A stretch of DNA of 64,000 nt, taken from assembly GCF_902809865.1 (NCBI RefSeq), contig NZ_CADDWH010000001.1, forward strand, positions 2,790,001 to 2,854,000, in the 5' to 3' direction. The translations under genes were made by a program, and so were the position numbers. Positions 36,836 to 45,587 of this stretch are shown one piece after another. The notes under the pieces were generated by a model. That model was not told where the DNA came from. It did no database searches and worked only from the letters and a program-made list of their open reading frames with translations. The DNA is from Halobacillus sp. Marseille-Q1614. GTDB taxonomy: Bacteria > Bacillota > Bacilli > Bacillales > Halobacillaceae. The first letter of the stretch is position 1. Each line of letters starts with the position of its first letter.

Positions 36836-37495
36836 ATGAACGCCAGGCCTGGCATAAAAGCACCCTCAAACTGTAAAAAACTCGAAGAACTTTATTCTAA
36901 ATTAAAGGATTATTGTCTTTTTCTATCCCAAAACAAGTGGGATGGTGAGGACTTAGCTCAGGAAACTATATACAAAGCGATGAATCATTATGGTCAGAAG
37001 TCTGATCTCAATGCAGCTTTATTGAAGAAGATGGCTCGTAATTTGTGGCTGGACCAACGTAAAAAGCTTAACCGTGAAGTCCTTGGCTGTGATCCAATAG
37101 AAAAGGATGATTACTGCAAAATCGATACAGACCTTTTAGAAAAAGCGATCTCTAAGCTTACACCGAAACAGTCGGTCATTTTCACTTTAAAAGATGGCTT
37201 TCACTTTCAAAATTCTGAGATCGCCGAGATTTTTGACATGACAGAAACAGCAGTCAAGGCGGTACTAAACAGGGCAAGAACCAGACTCGCTAAATTATCT
37301 TCTGGTGAAGAGCTTCCTGACTTACAAACTGCGAAATCAGAAATCATCACACGGCCATTGCTTCACGCAATCCGCTCAGGTGATCCTTCTGATTTTATTA
37401 AGCTGATACCAGCCTTGTTCCCTAAAGAAAGTCAGCCGACGTTAAAGGTCATGGCATTTTCCTCTCCTTCCAGTTCCCTCTCGATGGCCGCTTAG
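36836..37495 (+). CDS. Sigma-70 family (ECF-like) RNA polymerase sigma factor
   Basis: About 219 residues. Region 2 is seen in NKWDGEDLAQETIYKAMNHY and MARNLWLDQRKKLN (about 32-78). Region 4 is seen in AISKLTPKQSVIFTLKDGFH, FQNSEIAEIFDMTETAVKAV and LNRARTRLAKL (about 100-155). The extra ~65 C-terminal residues (LHAIRSGDPSDFIKLIPALF) have no obvious domain. ATG 36836 is eight bases after AAAGGAG; GTG 36827 is too near. No anti-sigma gene is adjacent; instead clpP begins 25 bases later, suggesting control by proteolysis (inference). Confidence 0.88.
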   Translation: MNARPGIKAPSNCKKLEELYSKLKDYCLFLSQNKWDGEDLAQETIYKAMNHYGQKSDLNAALLKKMARNLWLDQRKKLNREVLGCDPIEKDDYCKIDTDLLEKAISKLTPKQSVIFTLKDGFHFQNSEIAEIFDMTETAVKAVLNRARTRLAKLSSGEELPDLQTAKSEIITRPLLHAIRSGDPSDFIKLIPALFPKESQPTLKVMAFSSPSSSLSMAA

Positions 37496-37519
37496 GCGGT
37501 ATACGAAGGAGGAAAAAAC

Positions 37520-38104
37520 ATGTCTGCTATTCCATATGTAATTGAACAATCGAAGCACGGCGAGCGTTCGTACGATATATACTCAAGATTATTGAAAGAT
37601 CGAATTATCATGGTCAGTGATGAAATCAACGATCACATGGCAAACAGCATCGTTGCCCAGCTGCTTTTTCTGGCTGCTGATGATTCAGATAAGGATGTAT
37701 CTCTTTATATCAACAGCCCGGGCGGCTCAACATCCGCAGGATTCGCTATCCTAGATACGATGCAATATATAAAGCCGGATATCCGCACGATCTGCACAGG
37801 GATGGCCGCTTCATTTGGCGCTATGCTCTTACTCGCTGGTACAAAAGGAAAGCGCTTTGCGCTGCCTAATAGCGAAATTATGCTCCATCAGCCGCTTGGC
37901 GGTGTGCGCGGCCAGGCAGCAGATATTGAAATTTCGGCAAGAAGGATTTTGAAGCTGCGAGAGCAATTGAATCAGTTGATAGCCGATCGTACCGGGCAGC
38001 CCATTGAAAAAGTAGCTGTAGATACGGACCGCGACTATTTCTTGAGTGCAGAAGAAGCGAAGGAATATGGGATTATCGACGAAATTATTCAGTCACAGAA
38101 ATAA
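37520..38104 (+). CDS. clpP: ClpP-type serine protease subunit
   Basis: 194 residues, full length. Catalytic Ser in [20 protein letters not shown] (about Ser98), His in [12 protein letters not shown] (about 123) and Asp in [20 protein letters not shown] (about 172). It forms the tetradecameric chamber fed by ClpX or ClpC. Differences from the usual housekeeping form ([20 protein letters not shown] instead of the common EIAKRILFLR) and its place after a sigma factor gene suggest a secondary paralogue. ATG 37520 follows AAGGAGGA. It shares an operon and terminator with the sigma gene. Confidence 0.93.
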   Translation: MSAIPYVIEQSKHGERSYDIYSRLLKDRIIMVSDEINDHMANSIVAQLLFLAADDSDKDVSLYINSPGGSTSAGFAILDTMQYIKPDIRTICTGMAASFGAMLLLAGTKGKRFALPNSEIMLHQPLGGVRGQAADIEISARRILKLREQLNQLIADRTGQPIEKVAVDTDRDYFLSAEEAKEYGIIDEIIQSQK

Positions 38105-38105
38105 G

Positions 38106-38136
38106 AAAACGGCAGTCATATAGGCTGCCGTTTTTC
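38106..38136 (+). terminator. Terminator of the sigma-clpP operon
   Basis: AAACGGCAG and CTGCCGTTT pair around nine bases, followed by TTCTT; two bases after the clpP stop. Confidence 0.85.
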
Positions 38137-38140
38137 TTAC

Positions 38141-38446
38141 TTAATAATGGCCTTCTTCCCCTGTCTGCTCAAACACTTTCCATTGCCCGTTCATCACCGA
38201 AGTATAGTGCCTCATAAGGATGAAGTTTTTCCGGTTTCCTTCCTCTTCGGTTTGAATAAAATATGTATCTGAACCTCGATAGTCTATTTTTGTTATCTTA
38301 AGTCCCTGAAATGTGTTATCTGTCCCAATAAACTCCTTAACCGCCCCTTTTTCATTAAATTCCCGGACCACGCTGTATGGGCCGAATACTACAATGGCTG
38401 TTAATGTGATTAATATCCCTAAACCAATCCATTGTTTTCTATTCAC
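38141..38446 (-). CDS. Membrane-anchored protein of unknown function
   Basis: 101 residues. An N-terminal helix RKQWIGLGILITLTAIVVFG is followed by a soluble part of mixed strands (TFQGLKITKIDYRGSDTYFI, FILMRHYTSVMNGQWKVFEQ). It looks like a small extracytoplasmic protein with an uncleaved anchor. Some resemblance to DUF4825/YfmK-like small exported proteins is only in layout. ATG 38446 follows GGGAG. Confidence 0.6.
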   Translation of the reverse strand: MNRKQWIGLGILITLTAIVVFGPYSVVREFNEKGAVKEFIGTDNTFQGLKITKIDYRGSDTYFIQTEEEGNRKNFILMRHYTSVMNGQWKVFEQTGEEGHY

Positions 38447-38673
38447 TTCCTGCTCTCCCTCACCCTTCTATTTTCCTTAATATATTAATCATCCCCTCCT
38501 TTTCTTATAAGGTTCTCTACTAATAACTATGAAACCCCGAGCGACCGTGACCCCGCAGCGTGATTTTCGCTAGGATCTAAAAAAGTTCGATTAAGTTCGG
38601 CACGTCGTGTGCCAACCTCCCATGCGGGGGCGCTTAAAAGTGAGCGGATTCCCACTTTCTAAACTCCTTCCTC
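38447..38673. other. Intergenic region with GC-rich palindromes
   Basis: No gene. The GC content jumps in 38535-38640, where GGCACGTCGTGTGCC is an almost perfect palindrome and CCGTGACC, CATGCGGGGGCGC words are clustered. No mobile element ends were seen. Confidence 0.35.
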
Positions 38674-39165
38674 TTAGAAAAGCACCTCCACTTTACTTTC
38701 TTCAGACATCGCTTCTTGAATAAGGTCTTTTACCTCTTGTTCATTCGATAAACCGCTTAAGTCAGTGTCATACCATTTACTCAACTGTTCTTTTGTCAGT
38801 TTATATTCCTGATCGTCAAACTGGAAAGCCGCCCACTCTGCATTTTCAACCAAGACAAATAGGAATGTAGCATTATAGATTGCCGTCTCCCGGTATTCCT
38901 TTTCGATCTCGGTTTGTTCTATGCCTTCATATGTAAGGGTCATTCCATAAGGAACTTCTTTTGACTGCAAAGTGACTTCCTTGAATTCTTCACTGTGCTC
39001 CAATTGGCCGATAATATTAATAATTGCACTGTTGTCGCCAATTAAAGAATCTTCATACTCGAATACATCCTCTTTTGTCTGGCTGTCTGCCTGGTTCATT
39101 GATTGACAGCCGCTAAGAAAAATTACCGCCAGCAATGTTAAAATGATAGTTTTTTTCTTCATCAT
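38674..39165 (-). CDS. Lipoprotein with DUF4825 domain
   Basis: 163 residues. The signal peptide MKKKTIILTLLAVIFLSGC ends in the lipobox LSGC, so the mature protein is anchored by Cys in the outer leaflet. The domain EYEDSLIGDNSAIINIIGQL, LQSKEVPYGMTLTYEG and FVLVENAEWAAFQFDD matches DUF4825, seen in Firmicutes lipoproteins next to peptidase or sensor genes; its role is unknown. Its start abuts the stop of the upstream broken methyltransferase. Confidence 0.82.
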   Translation of the reverse strand: MMKKKTIILTLLAVIFLSGCQSMNQADSQTKEDVFEYEDSLIGDNSAIINIIGQLEHSEEFKEVTLQSKEVPYGMTLTYEGIEQTEIEKEYRETAIYNATFLFVLVENAEWAAFQFDDQEYKLTKEQLSKWYDTDLSGLSNEQEVKDLIQEAMSEESKVEVLF

Positions 39166-39914
39166 CTAATCCTTTCTCTGTTTGCAGTAGAAAACATAGC
39201 TGTAGTCACTTGACTGTTCGTGATACAGGTTGATCTCCTGCTGAATCATTTCTACAGCTTCCAGTGCTTCTTCATTACCTGCATATTTTTCTCTCATATG
39301 CTTAAGATTTGCAGCGAGAGGAGCATAATATTCTTCGGTCCAATCTTCTTTGGGCAGTACGAACGAAGACATATATACATAATGATTGTCCTCAATCTGC
39401 TTTATTTTATCAGGGATGGTATTCATATCAGAATAGCTTTGATTCCAGAATTGCCTGCTTTCTTCAGAAGGATGGGAATGCAGCCAGGAAATTTCACTGC
39501 ATACGAGATAACCATCTTTTTTCAAAAACTTCCGCCAATCTTGCAAACCCTTTTGAAACCCCGCAATATAGATGGATCCTTCTGCCCAAATCATATCGAA
39601 TGTTCCTTTTGGAAAATCCATTTCAAACATTGATAGATTTAGGACGTCTACTCTTTTTTCTAACCCTTTCACCTGCAGCCGTTCTTTAAGTTTTCTCAAA
39701 TATGAATCGTTGTTATCTATAGCCGTAATGCGGGCATTTGGAAACTGATCCGCTAAAAGTAAGGTATGCTGCCCCGTTCCACAGCCAATATCCAGAATTT
39801 TCATTTCTTTATCTCTTGGTATATTTACTAAACGAATCGCTTTTTTGTTGAATGTTCACTTCCAGGTCCTAATCTTGATAGACCCTCGAAAGCTTCATAA
39901 AAATACTTTTCCAT
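39166..39914 (-). pseudogene. Class I methyltransferase, one-base frameshift near the N-terminus
   Basis: The long frame (from ATG 39804) starts inside motif I: MKILDIGCGTGQHTLLLADQ, then ITAIDNNDSYLRKLKE and FDMIWAEGSIYIAGF. The natural start is ATG 39914 after AAGGAG, reading MEKYFYEAFEGLSRLGPGSE then HSTKK. The frame breaks in a run of six T (plus strand 39841-39846); seven would fuse the two into one ~249-residue YdeI/UbiE-like methyltransferase. Either a real mutation or a homopolymer read error. Confidence 0.8.
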
Positions 39915-39926
39915 CCCTAACGCTCC

Positions 39927-40190
39927 TTATTTATGCTTGATCATCGACTCTATCTTTTCTTTAATAGAAATTTGGCTTGTAAATAAAATATAATTGTCTT
40001 TCTTCGTTCTAATCACAACTCTGTCTGTTGAACCCGATGGATATCCGATTCTCACCGCTTTTTTATCTTCGCCAGCATATGTATCGTCACTGACCACTTC
40101 CATAACATCATTTTTAGGAATCTTAATTTTGCTAAATTGCCATTTCAAGATGACATTCTCATTATTATCTGTCACGGTTATATGTAGCAC
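39927..40190 (-). CDS. SunI/YnzG-like PH-domain protein
   Basis: 87 residues from GTG 40190, six bases after GGAGG. The domain VILKWQFSKIKIPKNDVMEV, DDTYAGEDKKAVRIGYPSGS and TDRVVIRTKKDNYILFTS follows B. subtilis YnzG (SunI) closely, the protein that protects SP-beta lysogens from the lantibiotic-like sublancin. No bacteriocin gene is nearby, so the role here may be general. A longer frame from TTG 40253 would add a basic N-terminus. Confidence 0.72.
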   Translation of the reverse strand: MLHITVTDNNENVILKWQFSKIKIPKNDVMEVVSDDTYAGEDKKAVRIGYPSGSTDRVVIRTKKDNYILFTSQISIKEKIESMIKHK

Positions 40191-40359
40191 ATGACCCCTC
40201 CGTAGAAATAATTTCCTAATTATATTTACGATTAGTTCTGAAGGACGTTTCAATAAAATACCTTCATCAGACGTTCGACACTCTCGATGCCTCGTATAAG
40301 GCTTTGGTTTGTCAGCCCTGTGATATATTAAAATTTATAACATTGAAATATAATAGCCA

Positions 40360-40397
40360 AAAAGGTTCACTTCCAATGATGAGAAGTGCACCTTTTT
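40360..40397. terminator. Bidirectional terminator after the large membrane protein gene
   Basis: AAAGGTTCACTTC and GAAGTGCACCTTT pair around a short loop with A/T runs on both sides. Confidence 0.7.
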
Positions 40398-40401
40398 TTT
40401 A

Positions 40402-43400
40402 TTAATTCCATTTCTTAAAAGATAACCACAACCGCTTGATCTTCCGTTCCACCGGCTTGCTCGAATTCGCCTGCTGTTTCTGCCATTCATTGTAACTGGC
40501 GATTCCGATAAGAAGAAATCCTGCCAGCAGCAAGTATACCCACCATGGCACGTTCCCCCAGTAAGGTCTAGATTGATAGAGAACGTTGAAGACGAGTACG
40601 CCCATACCGACAAAAAAGTAAGATTTGATGCGGAACTGCATGCCTGCCAGCATTGAGATAAGAGACAGCCCGCCGATGATCCAAGCATCCCAGATCGTAT
40701 GGCTCTGGATCGCATCAACAACAAGGTAAGCCGCGATCAGCAATAAAGCTCCAAACTGGACGTGATACATAATAGACGTGAAGTCCTTCCAGGCCATTTT
40801 TCTCAGGAGGAAAAGAACGCCGAGAATTGGAAGAACTTGAAGCTCTGCTTCGATCAAGTCTGGAATGTAGGCTCGATAGTCGTGTAACAGCATCAGGTAA
40901 GCCGCATAAAGACCGGACGCTCCTGCTGTACGGAAAGCTTTATCAACGAGCTTCTGAGCCCATTTATCAGCATTGATAAAGAACCATGCGCTCAATAGAA
41001 CGACTGGGGTAATACGCAGCCAGACGCTGTCATCCCAGGTCGTGAGATAATTCAAATAAACGACATACATAAACGCAATCCATGAATAGGCATCGGCCTT
41101 ATTTTTTGGCCCGACAAGATATTTATGGAAATAACGGCCGGCTCCTGCCAATATGAGAGCGAATCCTGCAAGTGCGAGAATATATAAGGAGCGGTCCCAA
41201 TCAGATCCCGCCTTCTCCCATAACATAAGCGTTACAAATAATGGAGCAAACCTGACGATCGACCAGTCTCTCTTGTGTAAAAAGAAAAGGATCAGGATGA
41301 CATAGCCAAATGAAGGAATCCACTCATAAGCCAGCCACTCCCCTTCCCGGCTTGCGATTAAATATAAACCTAGGATTGAAAAAGGCACCAAGTACCAGTC
41401 GATGCGCTTTTGCCAAAGGCGGGGCACAGCTTCCCATATTCCAGCGATCACTAAGCTTGTAACGAGGAACACGTACACCGTCGGCACCGACGGCCACAGT
41501 CCGTAAAATCGAGGCAGTGTCAAAATGAAGATAAACAGTGTTGTCAAGGCTGCATACAGCATCACCTTAATTTTCCATTCAGTGTTTGCCTTGAGCGTAC
41601 TGTAACCATACAGCCCCATCGGCACAAGTAAAATGACGGGACTGACCGTTTCAGAACTGATCTGATCAAGCAGGAACACCGCCACAATCAGCGGTTGAAT
41701 GCCATGGCCCAGCCAATAAAAGTACGGTCTAATTCCTGCCCATTTTCTCTGACCGGCATCTCCTATTGTTACTAAAACGACCGGCGCAAATGCCATATAG
41801 ATGAAAATCGCTTCAAATGTGTTGATGGAAAACGTATCTATCATCGAGAGATAAAAAGCTAATGTCACAATAGAGATTAAACTCCATAAAAACGACTGCC
41901 CCATAAACTGGACAAGCCAGTACAATACTCCGATGCCGACCAGGAGAATCATCGGTCTGATGAAGGTACCGTTCACCTGTGGATTGTTAATGAGTAAAAT
42001 CATTGCCAGCAGGTATGAGCCCTGTCCTGTATAAAAAGTGGTCATCGAAAGCTTCTGCTCTTTAAGCTTTTTCCAGCCTAGATGAATAGCCAGCAGCAAT
42101 AGACCAGTTAAAGCGAGATGAAACGGGAGAGCTAAACCTTCTTCGTAAAAGGCAGCGACATTTGTAATCGGCTCATATAGAAAAGCCGCGGCCAGAAATA
42201 ATGCGATTGGATGGATCCATACAGCCGTTTCTCTGACGTCCTGAATTTGGATTTTTCTTTTTACAAGATAAGCAAGGATCGCAATCACGAAAAACATAAG
42301 CGAGCTGTATCCGTACAACATTTCATTTAATCCATAAAGAAGAGAGCCTAATAGCACGAAAGCTGAAACATAAAACGCGCTCTCTTTAACAGCTGTTAAC
42401 CAGCGGTTTTCTGTCCATAATCCTGCGTATACAAGCATGAGTGCTGCTGAGATAAACATAAAGAAAAACAGCGGCCCTGTTTCAGTTAATTCCCATAGCT
42501 GCCAAAGCGAGATAAAGAAAAATATTGGGGTCATGTATTGAAAGACCTTGTATTTCGTCAAGTTGGAAAGGAGCAGGTAATTGACAGTTATGATGGCATA
42601 ACCTCCCAGCAGCAGCCATGAATCCACTTCCCCTCTCAGCAAGATGCTTTCATAGCTGATATAGATAAAAGCACAAAACGAAACACTCCCGCTCGTATAG
42701 CGGAATACCTTATCTACGAAGGCATAGTTTTTAAAAGCATAGGCAAAACCTAAATAAATAAGCCCAGTCAGCGCATAGACCGTGGCATCGACCGATTGCA
42801 GCGGCGAATTCTCAACCAGCTGATAGACGGCATAAACGATCATCACGGAAAACACGAATTGATACTCTTTCGTTCTGTAGACGAAGACCATCGCCATATA
42901 GATGCTGGCCGTCAATAAAAGGTTAAAGCTGTAGAATACTTTACTTTCAAAGAAGAACAGCATCAGCAGTGTGGAAAGCACAAGATTCAGCTGCGCGTAC
43001 AGCGGAACTTCTTTTATAAAAATCTTAAGCTTATCTTGTTTTTTATACCTGACATAGAGAATGAGCAGCCCCGCATTAAACAGCATGAGCAGCATATAAA
43101 AAGCGTCGACTGATAACGGCAGAGCACCTAGAGCAAACCCTGCGGAAAGTGACAAAAACACGAGAGAAATCCATACATACAGACGGGACTTGTGGACGAA
43201 CGCGTGGCGGACGTATAACGGTAAAGGAAGCAGTGTTCCCATTAGCCCTAAGAGATACCGCCCTTCTCCAAATAAAGAAAGAAAATTGCCGAACAGTTCG
43301 AAATAGCCGATCGCAAGGAAGCCTATTGGAATAAGGAGGCTTCCAAGAGTTAAGAAAGCAAAAGCCGTTTTTGTGATTTTAAGAAACTTACCCGTTATAT

Positions 43401-43803
43401 GACTCAAGCCAAAGAAGAACTGGGACACAAAGGCAATCGATAACACCTTCATTCCAGGCCCCATCTGTTCCCACTGGCTGGTCGCAACTATAAGCCCGGT
43501 GATGAGTAAAAGGGACACTCCGAGAATCAGAGACCACGTAATGTTCCGCTCACGAATTTCTTCTGGTGACTTTTCTTTTTTCACCTTAACCGTTTGCTCC
43601 TGCGGCGGTTCTATTTCCGGGTTGGGATCGACCATCGCCGCACTCTCTTTCTCTTCCTTTATTTTTTTAAGATCAACAGTGAATAAGCGATTCGCGGTTA
43701 ATATTTTGTTGTATTGATCTTCCGTTATGTAACCGTCAATCCAAAGCTGCTCCAAACGGGTTTTGAAGAATTCGTTCTTCCCGGCCTCTGATAAATGATC
43801 CAC
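40402..43803 (-). CDS. Very large polytopic membrane protein (DUF2157-like), about 1133 residues
   Basis: The N-terminal ~85 residues are cytosolic (EAGKNEFFKTRLEQLWIDGY, ITEDQYNKILTANRLFTVDL). They are followed by about thirty hydrophobic segments with very short loops up to the basic end KPVERKIKRLWLSFKKWN. NITWSLILGVSLLLITGLIV (about 85-104) and its partner resemble the DUF2157 opening. No catalytic motif stands out; the function is unknown. GTG 43803 is six bases after GGAGGG and fits better than ATG 43809 or 43848. It ends a four-gene operon of small membrane proteins. Confidence 0.82.
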   Translation of the reverse strand: MDHLSEAGKNEFFKTRLEQLWIDGYITEDQYNKILTANRLFTVDLKKIKEEKESAAMVDPNPEIEPPQEQTVKVKKEKSPEEIRERNITWSLILGVSLLLITGLIVATSQWEQMGPGMKVLSIAFVSQFFFGLSHITGKFLKITKTAFAFLTLGSLLIPIGFLAIGYFELFGNFLSLFGEGRYLLGLMGTLLPLPLYVRHAFVHKSRLYVWISLVFLSLSAGFALGALPLSVDAFYMLLMLFNAGLLILYVRYKKQDKLKIFIKEVPLYAQLNLVLSTLLMLFFFESKVFYSFNLLLTASIYMAMVFVYRTKEYQFVFSVMIVYAVYQLVENSPLQSVDATVYALTGLIYLGFAYAFKNYAFVDKVFRYTSGSVSFCAFIYISYESILLRGEVDSWLLLGGYAIITVNYLLLSNLTKYKVFQYMTPIFFFISLWQLWELTETGPLFFFMFISAALMLVYAGLWTENRWLTAVKESAFYVSAFVLLGSLLYGLNEMLYGYSSLMFFVIAILAYLVKRKIQIQDVRETAVWIHPIALFLAAAFLYEPITNVAAFYEEGLALPFHLALTGLLLLAIHLGWKKLKEQKLSMTTFYTGQGSYLLAMILLINNPQVNGTFIRPMILLVGIGVLYWLVQFMGQSFLWSLISIVTLAFYLSMIDTFSINTFEAIFIYMAFAPVVLVTIGDAGQRKWAGIRPYFYWLGHGIQPLIVAVFLLDQISSETVSPVILLVPMGLYGYSTLKANTEWKIKVMLYAALTTLFIFILTLPRFYGLWPSVPTVYVFLVTSLVIAGIWEAVPRLWQKRIDWYLVPFSILGLYLIASREGEWLAYEWIPSFGYVILILFFLHKRDWSIVRFAPLFVTLMLWEKAGSDWDRSLYILALAGFALILAGAGRYFHKYLVGPKNKADAYSWIAFMYVVYLNYLTTWDDSVWLRITPVVLLSAWFFINADKWAQKLVDKAFRTAGASGLYAAYLMLLHDYRAYIPDLIEAELQVLPILGVLFLLRKMAWKDFTSIMYHVQFGALLLIAAYLVVDAIQSHTIWDAWIIGGLSLISMLAGMQFRIKSYFFVGMGVLVFNVLYQSRPYWGNVPWWVYLLLAGFLLIGIASYNEWQKQQANSSKPVERKIKRLWLSFKKWN

Positions 43804-43834
43804 TTCCATCCCTCCTTTTAAATATTGACGGCCC

Positions 43835-43998
43835 CTATACAATGTCAAAAATATCTTTTACTAACCTTCCGATCCCTCTTACTAAAAACAAGACGATCCG
43901 AAAAGGAAAGATCAGGAGTTCAGGGATCCAAAATAACAGCTCCAGCAGAAAATCAAAGATATGGAACCGACTGTCTTTCTTCTCCAGCGCTTTTTCAT
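43835..43998 (-). pseudogene. Small amphipathic/membrane protein, apparent one-base deletion
   Basis: ATG 43998 follows AAGGAG and overlaps the previous stop (ATGA). If the A-run after ATG had one more A, the frame would give MKKALEKKDSRFHIFDFLLE, LLFWIPELLIFPFRIVLFLV, RGIGRLVKDIFDIV and stop at 43835: a 54-residue protein with one strong helix. As given, the frame from ATG ends early. Likely a homopolymer error or a recent frameshift. Confidence 0.6.
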
Positions 43999-44177
43999 TT
44001 AGACTTCTCCTTCTTTAGCTCAATCACCGCTCCGATTATGCCAAAAAAGCCGCCGACGGCAAACAATATGGGGATGAAATCTGCTGAGGATGTTTCTCCC
44101 GCCCACTGAGAAACACCGAATAAGCACAGAACCAGGCTGCTGATTAAGCCCATATATGCCTGATGCTTTTTATTCAT
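43995..44177 (-). CDS. Small two-helix membrane protein, unknown
   Basis: 60 residues: MNKKHQAYMGLISSLVLCLF, FIPILFAVGGFFGIIGAVIE, and a Lys-rich end KKEKSK. ATG 44177 is preceded by AAAGGTGG. Second gene of the operon 44523 to 40402. Confidence 0.62.
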   Translation of the reverse strand: MNKKHQAYMGLISSLVLCLFGVSQWAGETSSADFIPILFAVGGFFGIIGAVIELKKEKSK

Positions 44178-44193
44178 TGCGGTACACCACCTT

Positions 44194-44523
44194 TTACACC
44201 TTTGAAATTCCGTTGACAAAAACACTTATTATTGATAAACCAGTAACCCCTAGAGCCGCAGCTGTGTTACTTTTATATTCAAATGCACCGGCTAAGAGCC
44301 CGGCTGCGCCAAGAAGGACCCACACCGGAAAAAATAAAGCGTCAGAGACTTCTATTGGCAGAAGCGAATAAGCTCCAATCTGTAACGTCAGCCCAGCGAA
44401 AACAATCATTGAAAAGTTAAAAGGGGACGGTGATTTTCCTTCTTGTTGAAAAAGGAAGGTCATGACAATTATGATAAAAATAATGAAAATGATAATAGCG
44501 AAAAAAATCAGGCTGATTCCCAA
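44194..44523 (-). CDS. Small three-helix membrane protein, unknown
   Basis: 109 residues: an N-terminal helix LIFFAIIIFIIFIIIVMTFL, then MIVFAGLTLQIGAYSLLPIE, FPVWVLLGAAGLLAGAF and a last helix. The start is TTG 44523, nine bases after GAGGAG. It heads the operon that ends with the 1133-residue membrane protein. No family recognised. Confidence 0.65.
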   Translation of the reverse strand: MGISLIFFAIIIFIIFIIIVMTFLFQQEGKSPSPFNFSMIVFAGLTLQIGAYSLLPIEVSDALFFPVWVLLGAAGLLAGAFEYKSNTAAALGVTGLSIISVFVNGISKV

Positions 44524-44666
44524 TAAAGTCAGCTCCTCTACCTATGATGTTTTATGAAAAAAATGGATTCTTTATTACATAACGATTATAACCTGTGATT
44601 CGTTTCAGGATCAGTCAAAAATACGAGCGAAAATGAAAAAATACGCGAGAAAACAACTGTCATGAA

Positions 44667-44703
44667 AAAAATCACTTACCGGGTAAACCCGCAAGTGATT
44701 TTT
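44667..44703. terminator. Bidirectional hairpin
   Basis: AAAAATCACTT and AAGTGATTTTT pair around a loop that contains CGGGTAAACCCG, itself a small hairpin. It separates the operon promoter region from the decayed region beyond. Confidence 0.7.
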
Positions 44704-44716
44704 GTCCTTCTATGCT

Positions 44717-44760
44717 CTTCAATCTGTTTTTGCAGCTTCTTCGTCAGTTTATTGTTATAA
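44717..44760 (-). pseudogene. Fragment of a YjbR-like gene end
   Basis: On the minus strand the fragment reads NKLTKKLQKQIEEH. The same C-terminal residues, NKLTKKLQKQITEAD, end the intact YjbR-like gene at 46306-46665. It is a 14-codon duplicate or the leftover of a paralogue 1.5 kb away. Confidence 0.55.
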
Positions 44761-44850
44761 AAAAGGTCTGATTAGAAATGATGGTTTCTTCCCTCCTCAT
44801 TAAAAAAGTAAGCATGCAGGCCGTTGGACGGCTGCATGCTTTTTTTGCTC

Positions 44851-45085
44851 CTATTCTCTCTCTTCGTTTTTCTTCTCACTAAAATCTTCACTTTTATCAT
44901 CGGTAACTTGAGGCTCCGGCTCGGCGGTGGCTGAAACTTCTTCAAATGAATCCTCTTTTTGTGAGCCAAAGTTATTTAGCCGCGGAATACGTAGCTTTCG
45001 AGCATCGCTTTTAAATCCATCCCTGTCGTTTCTTTTAATGATTCCTGAATGCCAAGCATTGTTGGATGTCACACTGTTTGCTACT
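44851..45085 (-). pseudogene. Decayed coding region with overlapping partial frames
   Basis: One frame continues to TAA near 44850 with an acidic end (EEVSATAEPEPQVTDDKSED). Another carries LGIQESLKETTGMDLKAMLE then SYVFRG before TAA, which looks like a genuine C-terminus. No start or ribosome site is present for either. I do not recognise the family. Confidence 0.3.
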
Positions 45086-45551
45086 TTAGCCGATCCTCCT
45101 TGAGAATGGGCTCCTCCCATATCGATAACTTTCATATACGTGATAAGCATAATGTGCCATCTGTCTCTCGATGGCATCAACGACTGAATGTTTTTCACTG
45201 CGAATCATTACGGTTTTTAACAGATCTTCTTTCGTTAACTTATGCACCAAAAAGTACAGTCCATCCTTTGTCCCACACTTCCATCATTTCTTGTTTAGAG
45301 GTGATGGTATCCTCAAATTCCTCATCCCGATTTCTGTAGTCTTTTTCTCCATCAGACGTTAAAAAGTCTGTCCAGCGTGAAACCATATTGCCGGTTAGAT
45401 GTTTGATGATAATGGTAATATTATTTGATTCTTCGTTTAATCTCCAGTAGATGTCGTCCTCAGCCAGCTGTTGAATCGCCTGATCTCCAACGTCTTTTAC
45501 ACTTTGAAACCTGTTTTGAATGGTTTTCAATTATTCATTCGCAATATTCAT
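45086..45551 (-). pseudogene. DUF1572 (DinB-like) protein with nonsense codon and frameshift
   Basis: ATG 45551 (AAAGGAGGA upstream) starts MNIANE, then TAA, then continues in frame LKTIQNRFQSVKDVGDQAIQ and HLTGNMVSRWTDFLTSDGEK through GWTVLFGA. A shift near 45240 leads to HKLTKEDLLKTVMIRSEKHS and IERQMAHYAYHV. Together this is a DUF1572 protein of the DinB-like four-helix fold that uses three His to bind metal (HLTGN; RSEKH; HYAYH). Both lesions disable it as given. Confidence 0.72.
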
Positions 45552-45587
45552 TAGGTTCCTCCTTTATGGGTAAAAGGTTGATTCTTA

